In this document: in pieces, positions 12,158 through 23,949 of the stretch
Position numbering within the stretch: the stretch's first letter is position 1
How the letters are laid out: each line of letters starts with the position of its first letter
Source of the DNA: Stichopus chloronotus
Taxonomy: Eukaryota > Echinodermata > Holothuroidea > Aspidochirotida > Stichopodidae
Reading direction: 5' to 3'
Length of the DNA stretch: 64,000 nt
Assembly: GCA_021234535.1 (NCBI GenBank)
Contig: CM037838.1
Coordinates: 16,272,670 to 16,336,669 of the forward strand
Made by a program: the position numbers and the translations under genes
Notes under the pieces: generated by a model
Database searches by the model: none
Seen by the model: the letters and a program-made list of their open reading frames with translations, nothing else
Told to the model about the DNA's origin: nothing

Positions 12158-13036
12158 CGTGCTGTGAATTTCATATTTCTTCACACAGCTTCTGAAATTT
12201 CTCCCCACTGTATTTATAGTACTGATAGAGTAATTTTATTACTTAATTAATTTTTATAGTGACCATAGTATACCACGATTACTGTCAACATGATACCAGG
12301 GATGCTGCTGAATGTACTCAATGCCCTCCGGGGCAATCGCAAACCAAGATGAACGTAGGTGGAACGAGTAACAGGTAAATACATTTTTTAGTTCCTTGCT
12401 CTCTGGTACGGCATGACTATCCGAGACAACAGCAACCTGCCCTTTTAACTTCCTGCAATTCCATGCAGCTTTGCAGATGAAGGTGATGTGTAAGTAGCAT
12501 CTGCTCAGATGCATGTAATCTAGTCACGATTGGAGAAAGAGGGGGTAAAACAGATTACACCATCACATGCAGCTCTGCACATGGTCCTTCAGTTGCAGGA
12601 CTGAACACTTTTGATTATATGACAATATCCTCCATATGGCTAAAAATATGCCACATTTCTCCTCACACACTTGGCATTCTCCTAAACACACTACGAGTTC
12701 CGGGATCATTATCTCTGAGGACTAACACTGGCTTCACATGTATCGAAACTATGTGATACTTTGCCAATTTACGTATCAACTTTTGATATCAGTTTCACAT
12801 TTAATGCACACAATATACCTCTCAGAAACAGTGAATGATGCCTTTACAAATAGTGGAATAACAAAGCCAAGACTAAAATTTAAAATGAAAACGTAGATCC
12901 ATGCATGCATCTAATATCTACCAACAAAATGCACTTGATAGTCTTTCACACATTTCATTAGGTCATGATACATACACTTAGGTCCCAACAGGTTTTTCTT
13001 AGGTTCGAAAGAATATTGATTAGCCTCACATGCATT

Positions 13037-13690
13037 AAGTGATTGCGTGTGTACTGAAAAACCAAAAAGATAAGATTATGTTTGATCATAACTTTTTATT
13101 TATTTTTAAATGTTACATGCAAGGTTGTACATCAACGGACTATGTCTTTCAATGAAGGAAAATGACAGTAACTACTTCGAAAAGCAACGGCATTGGCATA
13201 AAAACAGAAACCATATTTGAAAATTAACGGTTCTTACTATAACCGCCTACATAATGAATATACAACAGTACAGGTCCCACTAGTGTATCAAAAACATACT
13301 ACTCAAGTCGTCGCTCCTTGGTAGGTATCGGGAATAGTAGTATTTGGTGAAAGGAAACACTGTATTTACAAATAACCTACGAACTGAACACAACCTTGCC
13401 CGCGGCGTCAGTGATCCTGAGTTGTTAACTGAATATTCAATACTAGTATACTTCCCATTGGCTTGCTCAAAGAAGCACACCGTTGATTTGAATGAAAACT
13501 GTCAAACACTACATTAACGTATTCTACACTTTTTGTCGTTATGTCAGAAGAATTTGAAATCATATATATGGCAAAATTAACCAACTGAAACCTATTTACT
13601 TTCCCAGACTGTCTGAATGGTGTAATTAAAAGCCTTACCAAACTTTTAGAGATCTATGAATTTTCAATGTTTTTACCTTTTGCCTATGCC
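13037..13690 (+). repeat. Dispersed repeat family R1, copy B
   Basis: Matches copy A at 2907-3935 over its outer parts but lacks about 360 internal bases. Matches the reverse complement of copy C (54022-54431) very closely. An example is the segment TCAATGAAGGAAAATGACAG, present in both B and C. Located in intron 1. Confidence 0.8.
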
Positions 13691-13886
13691 CGCAATCACT
13701 TTAAGTGCGAATCACACATTCCTATGCTTTACATGTGATACTGGTCCAATTGCTTTAGTGCCTTCTTGATGTAGTATAGTGTAAACACTCGGGGGCGATA
13801 CATCTTCACCACACTTGCAGCAAACTTGCTTCCAAATTGAGATGCAGCTGGTTAAATATTCCAAGCACAAAATCAAGGCACCTGCA

Positions 13887-13908
13887 TGCACACACACACA
13901 CACACACA
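13887..13908 (+). repeat. (CA)n microsatellite
   Basis: An uninterrupted run of about 11 CA units. Confidence 0.95.
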
Positions 13909-14929
13909 TAAACAAAGTGGATAAATCCTTTTCTTCTGCAGACATCTCACAACTGAGAGTGTTAACACATTGCGAGGAAGTATGGGAAAATATTTAAAAT
14001 ACATACAAAGCTTGGCTTAGGTTTAGGAAATATTCTTACTTCCTATGAAAGCAAATCATTAAAGATCGCGTGGTATGAAAATGACATTTTCAGTTGTGCA
14101 ATAGGTGCAGCACTTGAGTCACAAATTCCATCAAAATTCGTCAAAGATTGATCAATTTACAGGCAAATTAGTGTCCCACAGCTGTATCATGAATTAACAT
14201 TCGCTGAGTATGCAAATTTGTGACGTCAAGAGAAAACTCCTATAATATGTCTTACTTGTATGTTAATCTTTGTTTATGTAACCTTTATTTCAAAAATATC
14301 GATATCACTTACTACTGTGAAACTCAGTAATTAAGAGATACAGTACAGGTACAGTATGGCACAGTATATATGAACTGACTTCAAAGTAACAAGTTGCATC
14401 TCTGAAGTCAGTTCATTACAGCCTGTCTTTCCCTTGCTGGATATACCCAAAATATAATTACAGTACTACAGTATCTGATAATATCTTGGAGTAAAAGATC
14501 TGTCATAGGTAATTCAAATCACATGAAAATCACCTCTCTATGGATGAGCAGGGTCAATTGTTAGATAAAGATCCCTTTGGGATTGATAATACCAGTCTCA
14601 ATGACCTCAGAGGTCAATGGTCACTTATCAAGCTTAAAAAAATTCTCTCTGTAAGCTCTCTCCAGAAATTTTACATTAGTAGAGCAAAATGAAAGACCAA
14701 TTGCTTGTCTTTTGGGAATTTTGTTCTTATGACTATCATAACAGCTCAGTAAATAGTAATAGATTCATAACAAAAGGATTTCAAAGGTATGTGTATTGAC
14801 ATTTGTGCATTGCATTAGAAGTCACAGAATTCAAATTTCTAAGACCAAAAATACTGACTGAATTTTTATTAGACATTTAAAAGTATTGCTGGTCTTTGAA
14901 TGCCAGTAACACCAAATACTTGTTTACCC

Positions 14930-15960
14930 AAAAGAAAAGTGCTAACATTTTGCACCTCCTACTGACCCAAATAACCTTCAATTTACACCAAACCCAGACC
15001 CATCAAAGGTCTTTATGTACTGCACCTTAACACCACCTGTAAAATGCAGAGTTACAGTACTTCAACTTGACAATGGTGTGTTCCCACGTTTTTCACTGTA
15101 CGACATCTGATATCCCCATATGACCTCTAACCTTAAAAAAACACCTCCACAACCTTACTTAGAAGGAAGTACACACCCTCCAAATTTGACCCTCATGCAA
15201 CTTGTGATTCCTGAGATACTGCAAACATTGGTTGGCTACATTCTACCTACTGGTGACCACATATGACCTTTGACCTGCTCCAAATACAATCCCATCCGAG
15301 ATTTTTATATGTCATTCCCAGAACCAACCTGATCTGTCTCGGAACTTTCCTTCAAAAACTAGAGCTTTAACGTTCACCAAATTTTCACATTATGGCCTCT
15401 GATGACCCCAAATGACCTTTGACCTCCAAGGAAATCATCACAATGTTATTTAAAGGCTGTATTGCATCACCCTTAGCTATATTTTTACCTCCCGGAAAGC
15501 ACAATTCTCAACTGGTTCCAAGTTACAGTACTCTTAGATTGACAGCAAATTCGAAAGATGAAGGGCAGCTTGTATTACACCGCGTACACAGGGATCCATT
15601 GTTTTGATTACACATGTGGAGGAATTTAAGACAGGCTGAGGGAGGGACTAGAAGTACGTGGTTGGGAGAATTAAAACTGTCTGGGGTGATGAGTTTTTGT
15701 CTTTGATCATATGAGAGTACATACCCTGTAAGTTTGAATTTCATGCAAGACATACTTCTTGAGATACTGCAAACGTACTTTGTCTATGTGCTGGCTGCTA
15801 GTGACCTCATATGACCTTTGACCCACACCAAAAACAATCAAAGTCGCGATCTTTAAATGTTCTACCCACACACCAACCTTCACCAGTCTCGTACCTTCCC
15901 TTCAAAAACTAGAGTGATAATGAGATTGCTGTCACACACACATACACCAAAGTCACCATC
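14930..15960 (+). repeat. TGACCTTTGACC-bearing repeat block R2, interrupted by a MITE
   Basis: Exact TGACCTTTGACC occurs at 15264-15275, 15413-15424 and 15812-15823, with degenerate versions near 14965 and 15120. Shared companions are GAGATACTGCAAAC (about 15212 and 15758) and CTTTCCTTCAAAAACTAGAG / CTTCCCTTCAAAAACTAGAG. After removal of the insertion at 15450-15706, the spacing between TGACCTTTGACC cores is about 145-150 bp, so this is a degenerate tandem repeat. A related block is at 26390-26870. Confidence 0.75.
15450..15706 (+). mobile_element. TTAA-type MITE family M1, copy 1
   Basis: Starts TTAAAGGCTGTATTGCATCA and is collinear with 62964-63219 over its whole length, with few differences by eye. 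Its right end is degraded (GTCTTTGA instead of GCCTTTAA). It is inserted in the TGACCTTTGACC repeat block, so it is younger than that block. It has no coding capacity. A 62-codon frame crossing its left boundary is an artefact. Confidence 0.85.
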
Positions 15961-17124
15961 ACATAGATTCCTTGCCTGCCTTCCGCAAGGAATAAAAAAT
16001 CTGGTGCTCTCCGATATACCTTTCAACACTGCCCTCAATTCTTTCCATTCACTCCCAGACAGCCCTGAGAAACTCCTCATGAATCTACCACTCCATGTGT
16101 CTAGTCATGCATTTTAATCCAATCTCTATCTCAGATTCAGATACTGCTTCGTTTTTGTACATTTTAAATCAGATGTAATTTCATACATCATTAGGCTTAA
16201 GGATCAACATCCTGTGGCTCACATTATGTTTAATGCAAGGCAATATAGCTGGGCTATGAATTTACATTGCATTAATTTACAAGTTGTGCTATTAATGCAC
16301 TTACAAGAGGACAATTTGCACATATTGGTTCATATGATTGAAACACTTGCATGTTAGTTACATTGCATTTTAGTGTGAATACCTGCTGATGAATCAAGAG
16401 ATACAGTATGAGTTGAACGTGCACACACCCAAAGCAGTTGGTACTAGCATGACAGAGTACTGTACCAGCAGGCTCGTACTGTAGATCTACAGCTAGTGAC
16501 AAGCAAGAGCTGTCCTACATGAGGGCAGTCTAAGAGGACTAATGCAGACCTTTCTCCCCAACTTCAGAGAGGAAAGTATATGCTTTATATATTATATATA
16601 ATATCTCTTATTGAGAAATGGTGCAATTTGTACACTCACCAAATAGCAAACAATTTCATAGCGGCTATCAATTGTAAATTGTGTTTGTTATCCCGCGTTG
16701 TGAATGACACATAGCGGATGGCCTAGGGAAATCACCCCTCCCCTCTCCAGGTGGTGGCAACTATAGTGCTCCTAAATGCCAGAAATGAGCTCTGAATTAA
16801 CGCACAGCATAATTAACACACATGCACACAGACAAATAAAGTGTGTACAGTATCATCAGAAAATGGTGTTAATTACTCACTGCGAATTATATGTAACTTT
16901 TATCTGCAAGGTCAAAACATGAATGACTAAAAACTATGTTGTTCTCAGTGGTATGGAAACTGAAGTACAATTACATTTACTTTTTTTTCTTTGCAAAAAG
17001 ATTCTCTCATACAGTACATCATACAACTTTCAGTGAATTTCCCAGGTCAACCATGATGAATCCAAGGCCTGTGATCTTGATACTATTCTCAACCGGTGTC
17101 AATGACCCTCAACCATAAACCTTC

Positions 17125-17139
17125 GGGGGGGGGGGGGGG
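17125..17139 (+). repeat. Poly-G tract
   Basis: A run of 15 G about 110 bp before the retrotransposon relic. Confidence 0.95.
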
Positions 17140-17440
17140 AGTGCAGTGATTCAGTGGCCAACAAGAAGATCACCAGCTTAGCAAGTCCAAGGATCACAGA
17201 AAAAAAACTCATTCACACATTTGTCACATCTCCCTGGATGGCAGTTGTGACAGATGTCCTTCTTCACTGGCCTTCCGAGAGAAGACCAACCAAAGTTTCC
17301 AAGCATCCAAAAATCTGGGACTCATTTGGTCACCCTCTCCGGAGACAGCACATTAACCCCAGTTCTCCACAAATTAGTTCCTTGGCTGCCTATGAAACAA
17401 CACTATCAAATTCTAGTCTCTGCTCTTCATGTTTTAAGGT

Positions 17441-18110
17441 ATACTCACATGTCTTGCCCCAGCATACACTCTTTGTCAGACTTGATTCACATATACTCAC
17501 ATGTCTTGCCCCAGCATACACTCTTTGTCAGACTTGATTCACATATACTCACATGTCTTGCCCTAGCATACACTCTTTGTCCAACTTGATTCACATATAC
17601 TCACATGTCTTGCCCCAGCATACACTCTTTGTAAGACTTGATTCACATATACTCACATGTCTTGCCCCAGCATACACTCTTTGTCCAACTTGATTCACAT
17701 ATACTCACATGTCTTGCCCCAGCATACACTCTTTGTCCAACTTGATTCACATATACTCACATGTCTTGCCCCAGCATACACTCTTTGTCCAACTTGATTC
17801 ACATATACTCACATGTCTTGCCTCAGTATACACTCTTTGTCCAACTTGATTCACATATACTCACATGTCTTGTCCCAGCATACATTCTTTGTCAGACTTG
17901 ATTCACATATACTCACGTCTTGCCCTAGCGTACGCCATTTGTCCAACTTGATACTCATGTCTTGCCTCAGCGAACACTATTTTGTCTTGACTTGATTCAC
18001 ATACATATTCAAGTTTTGCCTCAGCGAACGATATTTGTCTGACTTGATTCACATATACTCACATCTTGCCCCCGTTCATACTATTTGCCTGACTTGATTC
18101 ACATATCAAC
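17441..18110 (+). repeat. 52-bp minisatellite inside the RT relic
   Basis: The unit begins ATACTCACATGTCTTGCCCC, continues AGCATACACTCTTTGTC.. and ends CTTGATTCACAT. Starts at 17441, 17493 and 17545 give a 52-bp period. About eight or nine units to roughly 17900 are nearly identical; further units to about 18110 are diverged and of uneven length. The first unit is continuous with the RT frame (...RYTHMSCPSIHSLSDL), so the array appears to have arisen by expansion of the element's own sequence. 52 is not a multiple of three, so the frame shifts in every unit. Confidence 0.9.
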
Positions 18111-18560
18111 ATCCATCAGTGGCTGCACCAGGGTTTGAGAGGGGGGTGCCAAAAAAAAAAAAACTATTGGGGCAAAAATATTTTGCACGTAGTACTAAAT
18201 CAAACATGTAATGCATTTAGACTAATGAGTAGGGTCTAGGAACCCCCCTTTGGGCCCCTGGTAGGGTCCAGAGGGCAAAGTCCCAGAAACTCTTGAAGTT
18301 TTAGCACATCTCTGGGTGAAAAATTAAGTCTAAGGAATATTTACTAAAACAGAAAGGCGAAAGCAATATGAACAGGGAATAGATATATTCATTGTATCTG
18401 TCAGGCCAACGTACTTCAGCTTAGTGGGGGGGGGGGGGGGAGAGAGACTGGGAGAAGGTTCTAAGTGGGGCATTTACCTCATGCCCCCTTTGATGCCATC
18501 AGTGCCACCCATGCTGGCTTCTGAGATGAGCTTCTCTCAGGACCTGTTTCATGTCCCAGA
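18111..18560 (+). other. Stretch between minisatellite and RT tail, with poly-G
   Basis: Contains a run of A (about 18151-18163) and a run of 14 G (18426-18439). From about 18540 it reads DLFHVPESKTKSYG, which belongs to the linker before the RT tail. The remainder is not recognised and may be a separate insertion. Confidence 0.5.
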
Positions 18561-21103
18561 ATCTAAGACAAAATCATACGGAAGACAAAATCATACGGAA
18601 AACAAGGGTTCTTCATTGTGGCCCCACAGTTATTGAGCTCTCTGCCTACTAACATACGTGAGGCTGTTTCTGTAAACCAATTTCAGAGTCTCCTGAAAAA
18701 AAAACATCATTTCAGTACAGCCTATGCAGGCCTTTAATTCTAAGGTGTGTGAGTGCAATTGCACACCATCACTTGCCTCAAATCACAGTGAGAAGTGCAA
18801 TTTTTTGCACCCCTACAGTAGAAGTAAAATGGGAACATAAGCTACAGTATCTACAGTATAAAAGATTCATAAAACAGCACACCCACCACACTCCTTAATT
18901 TCCTGAGAAGTGTGATTTGTAGCACACCTGGAAAACTAAAACTCAAGGTCTGCCTATGCTGCATAAAATTTGCTCATATTATTTGCAGTTTTTCCTCCTT
19001 CATTTCTGCTCCACACATTAAATTGCACATTTTTACTTTTTGCAAAGCACATCGAGATGTCATTGAATTTTTTGAGTGCTTAAAGAACTTATTTCTATAA
19101 TTATTTTTATCATTACTTTTCAAGAAATTACAACTGGCCTGTCCTTCACATTTTCTCATTGTTTCAAAATGACCACTTTCGAAGTCTTTTAGTTTATATG
19201 GTTCACCTTGTTTACAGTTGCGATAACATTTAAGTGTACATAAAAACACATGCAGTCAAAACAATTTTGTACACAAAAACAAAAGCCTAATTAAAATTCT
19301 CAGAATCAATGTGATAACTACTAAAATTTCACAAATGTTTAAAATTATAAACTTCTTGTGTTACATCTCACTCATATGATAATTAACTGCCAATATTGCT
19401 TCTTTTGGGATGATTGAAATCAGTCGACATTTTCAAAGAAACATTTTTCACTTCCTCTTAATTCAATAAATCGATTTTGAATCTGAGATCCCTTCTATTT
19501 GCTAGCTCACGTTGCCACTTCTTACACTTCTCAAACTCATGCAAGGTGCAAAAATTTCCAACTTAGATTTCTGTAAATCCATTCCAGTATCGATCTTCCA
19601 ATTTTCCATGATTCTTCAATTTCCTCTTCTAGTGATTTCTGTCTCACCTGCATTGATTTTTTCTTTTATTTACATTTTTTTTTTTTTGAGGGGAGAAGAA
19701 TGGAAAATTACAGTAAACAGCATTGTGTCCGCCAGAGCTCTCTGAAAGAAAAGGTTTCGAGCGAAGTGACTGAGTCCGTTCGGATCTCTCCGCTAAAGGG
19801 ACAAGCAATAATGTAATAAGGGACAAAGGAATGCCCTCCGTGCCAATGGAGAGGAAAGCCAACGACAAAATCTGGTGATATGAAAATTTCTGCTTTAATT
19901 TCATTTGTGCCAAAATTGCACGATCAACGTTTTCCTGGGAAAACTGTTTTTGGTCTAGTTGTTTTTTTATGTTTTCTTTTTCTCTCCTTATCTTTGTTTT
20001 TCCTTTTTTATATGACTGAGCTACAGTATCTATAACAAACAGATTATTCAAAACCGTGAATAATTTGATCAGAGCTTGTGGCAGAAGGAACTGAGCACTG
20101 CTGACTATCAGCTTTGTTACAGAAAGTTCAGTAGAATAAATGAAAGTGACATTTTAAAACTCCTATTCAAACTTTATTTTTGTAACTATTTTAGTTGAGG
20201 GAGAAAAAGTGCAATTTTCACAGCAGAAAAACTGTAGGTCATTTTCATTATTATGCAAAACAGTAGAGTTACATAAATCGACAGAGTTGCTTCAGACGTT
20301 GTAATTCAGGGAACATTGACGAGAAAGCTCTCCCCCTTGAAATGCAAAAAACTAACAAGGTTAAAGTCAAAATTACAACAATATTCCGCTGGTTTCCAGT
20401 CAGCTTGTGACAGTTTTCTACTGCATCATGGTATACAACAGGGAAAATAAATTTCATTACTCTCCCATGACCACTTCATAATCTTTTACATAACCAAACA
20501 TATATGAGAACTTAATCGACAAATATGACGGTGATGCGGACTCGCAAAAAAAATTAGCTGTCTTTTTTAACTTTCTTCACAAGTTTTCCAAACAGTTTGA
20601 TTGATGAGAACCATACATCCCAATATGGACGTTCTGTTTGGAAGTTATGAATTTTTAAAGAAATATCTATTTTAAAATGGCACACTGCATTATGGGTAGT
20701 CACCCAGACACAACTACTTGAATGTCCTTTGTATATTTCTTCTTAATCTTAGAGGTCTTAAAAGAAAAGACACATAGCTTATGAGGGGTGACCTTCATTT
20801 CAAAAGTATTTTATGGTACATCTACAGTACAACATACCCATCTATGTTTTCACTGGTGTCAAATTTCAAGGTTTAAGGGCTCTTCAGTTTCAAAGCAAAA
20901 CAAAGACTTTTGTAATAATTTATAACAGGCGACGTGGCACTATTGTAACCTTCAGGCAACTGGAAACTTTTCTTTACCAGGGAAGGCTATCTTCTAACAA
21001 CAAAGAAAATATTGGCGTGGAGTTTAAAAAAGCCTTCGGTGAAAAATTATTCTCTTTCACTGAAGAACCCCTTCACTCAAAATATTCCTTAAAATGTGAA
21101 CCG

Positions 21104-21465
21104 GATGGTCAAAGTGACTTATTGGTAAACCGGGATGGTCACAGTGACTTAACAATGACTGGAATGGTCACAGAGACTTATGGTGAACTGAGATGTGCCA
21201 TAGTGACTTAATGAACTGGATGGTCATAGTGACACGACCATGAACCTGATGGTCATAGGGACTTAATGGTGAACCAGGATGGTCATAGTGACTTAACTTG
21301 AGTGGGATGGTCATAGTGACTTAACGATGACTGGGACGGTCATAGTGACTTAATGAACTGGATGGTCATAATAATGTCACGGTGAATCGGATGGTCATAG
21401 TGACTGAATGGTGAAGCGGGATATGGTCATAATTTCTGAGCGATGAAAATGGATGGTCATAGTTT
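21104..21465 (+). repeat. Minisatellite, about 28-34 bp unit
   Basis: Core GGATGGTCATAGTGACTTAA followed by TGGTGAACC or TGAACT, repeated about a dozen times with variable spacers. Units vary in length and sequence. The start of the array extends the 132-codon open frame at 20813-21211, which is otherwise unrecognised. Confidence 0.88.
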
Positions 21466-22451
21466 CTTGTCAATGCCACAAAAGCACCAGAGATTTAACT
21501 GAGTGTCATTCCTCCATTAAATCCACCCTATCAGAAAACATTTGGAATACAAGAAACGCTCTTCTTACTGCACAATATGGCGTGCCTTCAAAAAATTCAC
21601 CAGCAAACAGTTTGAGATAAAAAAAAATTGAAAACGTGTAAAAAATGGGTAAAAATGAGAAAAAAAAAAGAAGAGAAAAAACAGTACAAATTTGTTTCAA
21701 CCTTCTGAAGGGTATAGGTCGCATTTTGATAAGAATTATGTTTAAATATAGCAAGTCATCTGCAATGCAGTCTTTATTGAGTTTTGTTTGGCATTAAGGC
21801 TTATGTGACATTGGATTGATCAACATTTTGACAATTCTGCGAGTGGTCTCTTCAGAGGGGGGGAAGGTTGTATGAATTGGACACTCTTACACAAGTGCTC
21901 GATTGAGCTGTGTCACATGCATCCGACAGCATGATCATTATTGTCACGACAGATCAATTTGCTTCTGAGAGTACTGTACCTTTCATGTCACACGATCATA
22001 AGTTGCAAACCTCTTGTGCATCCGACAATGTATACCTGCACATTGCCATGAAAAAAAAAAACGTAAGGGATTATGATGCAACATTACAAGCTCATGCTTA
22101 CGCAAGCGTGCAAATTTTCATGTTTTTTAAATAAAAGTGTCAAGCCAACGAGCGACAAGTTATGTGAAATACATTTCCAAAAGTTAAATTCCACTCAAAG
22201 ACCAAGAAGGCAACAAAAAGTGGAAACTGTTCTGCAACACAAGGCCACCAATCCCCCCACCTCCCATCGCGGAGGACTTTTCAAAACGCACACAGGGCAC
22301 AATGAGATCGAAGAGATTAAACAGTGAGAACTGTCAAAGACCTATATATCAAAAGTAGAAATGGTGGGAGCTTCTGTTCACTGAAGATGTTGTTGTAATA
22401 CCTCTCTCTTATGACATGGAACAGAAATATTACACCGTAGGTTGTTCAATG

Positions 22452-22500
22452 GTGACTTTGGAAGCAAACTTGTCATTAAGGTACTTTGAACCAAAGTCAC
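22452..22500. repeat. Short inverted repeat (10-bp arms)
   Basis: GTGACTTTGG at 22452-22461 and CCAAAGTCAC at 22491-22500 form a perfect inverted repeat with a 29-base loop. No function can be assigned. Confidence 0.6.
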
Positions 22501-23910
22501 TGTTACTGAGTGCTGGGCAAATTGACTAAACTGAATTCAAAGAGCTTTAACAGTGTGATTACACAGCTGCTCATTCATGTATCTGACAATGCAAAGCTCT
22601 GAATCTGATGTAGGTCGCCATGCATCCATTACAAGGGGTCTGCATCTCGTAGCCAAATGGTATTCTGAACATTGACGCGCTGTGCTAATGGTACGTAAAG
22701 GAGCCTGGTTACTAGGCAACAATGAACATTCTTTCAAGTCACAATAACTGAAAAACTGTTTACATTTCCTGTAACAGTATAGCCATGATCAGTCCAGCGT
22801 CTTGTGAAACATACTGCAAGTCTGCAATGTCATTCTCAATAGATGGATTTTTGGAGCTGGGGGTGAAGCAATTAAGCAAAAAACGTCCCCAACATGTGAT
22901 GGATTCTAGAACATTACTCTTTTCTGTATAAACATATAATACAGTATACTGTAGAGAAAAGTCGCCGAGTGGGAGAATCCCGAATGCACTGCATCACAAG
23001 AAATAGCAATGTATTAAGTCATTCCTCATCGGACGCAAAAAGGACGATAAAACTGGGTAACCAAACCTTGCAGTCATTCATACAGGAGACAGTGACTTAT
23101 GTAAGCATGTAGACATTAACCAAATCTACCCACAATTATAACATACAGTACAGCTCGATGCCAAACAAGTTGCACATTTCGGTTCGACGGTCGACAGAAA
23201 CGAGAAATCATGTGCAGTGCAATAGCGTGAGAATCACACTTCTGAAACAAAGAACCAAAACCTGGACCCTGGTTTGCATATTCATGTGGGACAAACTGAC
23301 ACCGAATTGTCTCTTGCCTAATCTTCACAAGTTCAACACTTGTAGAATGAGTACCTTCAGAGGCAAAGTTCACATGGAGAATGCACAATTAGATGTAAAA
23401 CCATGGTCGAGCTACAATGATACTGAAAGTATAGCGTGGTTGGTCATATGATGGTTCCAGGAAGGCAGGCTTTGAGGCAGCTGTTTACTAACAGCACCTT
23501 CCCTAAAAATGGTAGAGGGATGTGTAATATAGCTAGAAATTCAGAGATAGGAATCTGAGAGCAAATAGGGTAGATGCCCAAATGACAGCTTTGGTGACTA
23601 AACAAACCTTAACAGATTACATCCATGTTCACTAAAATGTGCCCTTTCATTCAAGTTTGGATATGAATGTTCATTCTTTAGGTAAAATTCTTACCATACT
23701 GTTGCTCACTTTACCACCAAAAACAGAGTAATCACACAGAAAGTCATGGCAAAGGTCAGCATTCTCAACGACTCAATTTTGGCTACCCAAGGTGTCTATC
23801 GTCACTTTACAGTTCAGTATCCACATATATTTTCCATGTCTGTTTGCTCATTCTGGTGAAAAGAACCATTGGTCGTGGAAAAAACTGGGAGGGGGTGTGT
23901 GCTAGGTGTG

Positions 23911-23949
23911 CCTTCACTTGGATCCGTGCCTTCACTTGGATCCGTGCCT
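23911..23949 (+). repeat. Short tandem duplication
   Basis: GCCTTCACTTGGATCCGT is present twice in succession. Confidence 0.85.

Larger units (their letters stand above)
17254..18737 (+). pseudogene. Non-LTR retrotransposon relic: C-terminal part of the RT open frame, split by a minisatellite
   Basis: Part one (17254 to about 17490) reads FTGLPREDQPKFPSIQKSG, HLVTLSGDSTLTPVLHKL and PWLPMKQHYQILVSALHVL, ending near SLSDL. This follows the stereotyped region after the RT domain of jockey/CR1/RTE-like elements (GLP..I.KLQ..QN.AARLVT..., ITPVL..LHWLPV..RI.YKIL...L). Part two (18591-18737) reads SYGKQGFFIVAPQLLSSLPT, then NIREAVSVNQFQSLLKKKHH, then FSTAYAGL and a stop. This matches the usual element C-terminus (YG.R.FS..AP.LWNSLP...R.....FKS.LKTHLF). 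Between them lie the 52-bp array (17441-18110) and an unrelated 430-bp stretch. The 17-bp duplication AAATCATACGGAAGACA at 18570-18600 is a further lesion. Dead copy. Confidence 0.8.

Noticed and set aside
13712..13997. Open frames spanning the CA repeat
   Set aside because: Translations of a microsatellite on both strands, with no supporting signals.
17154..17995. Open frames across the 52-bp array as separate genes
   Set aside because: They are the decayed RT frame and repeat units; the unit length shifts the frame each time.
17441..18110. CRISPR-like array
   Set aside because: Units are contiguous tandem repeats without unique spacers, in eukaryotic DNA.
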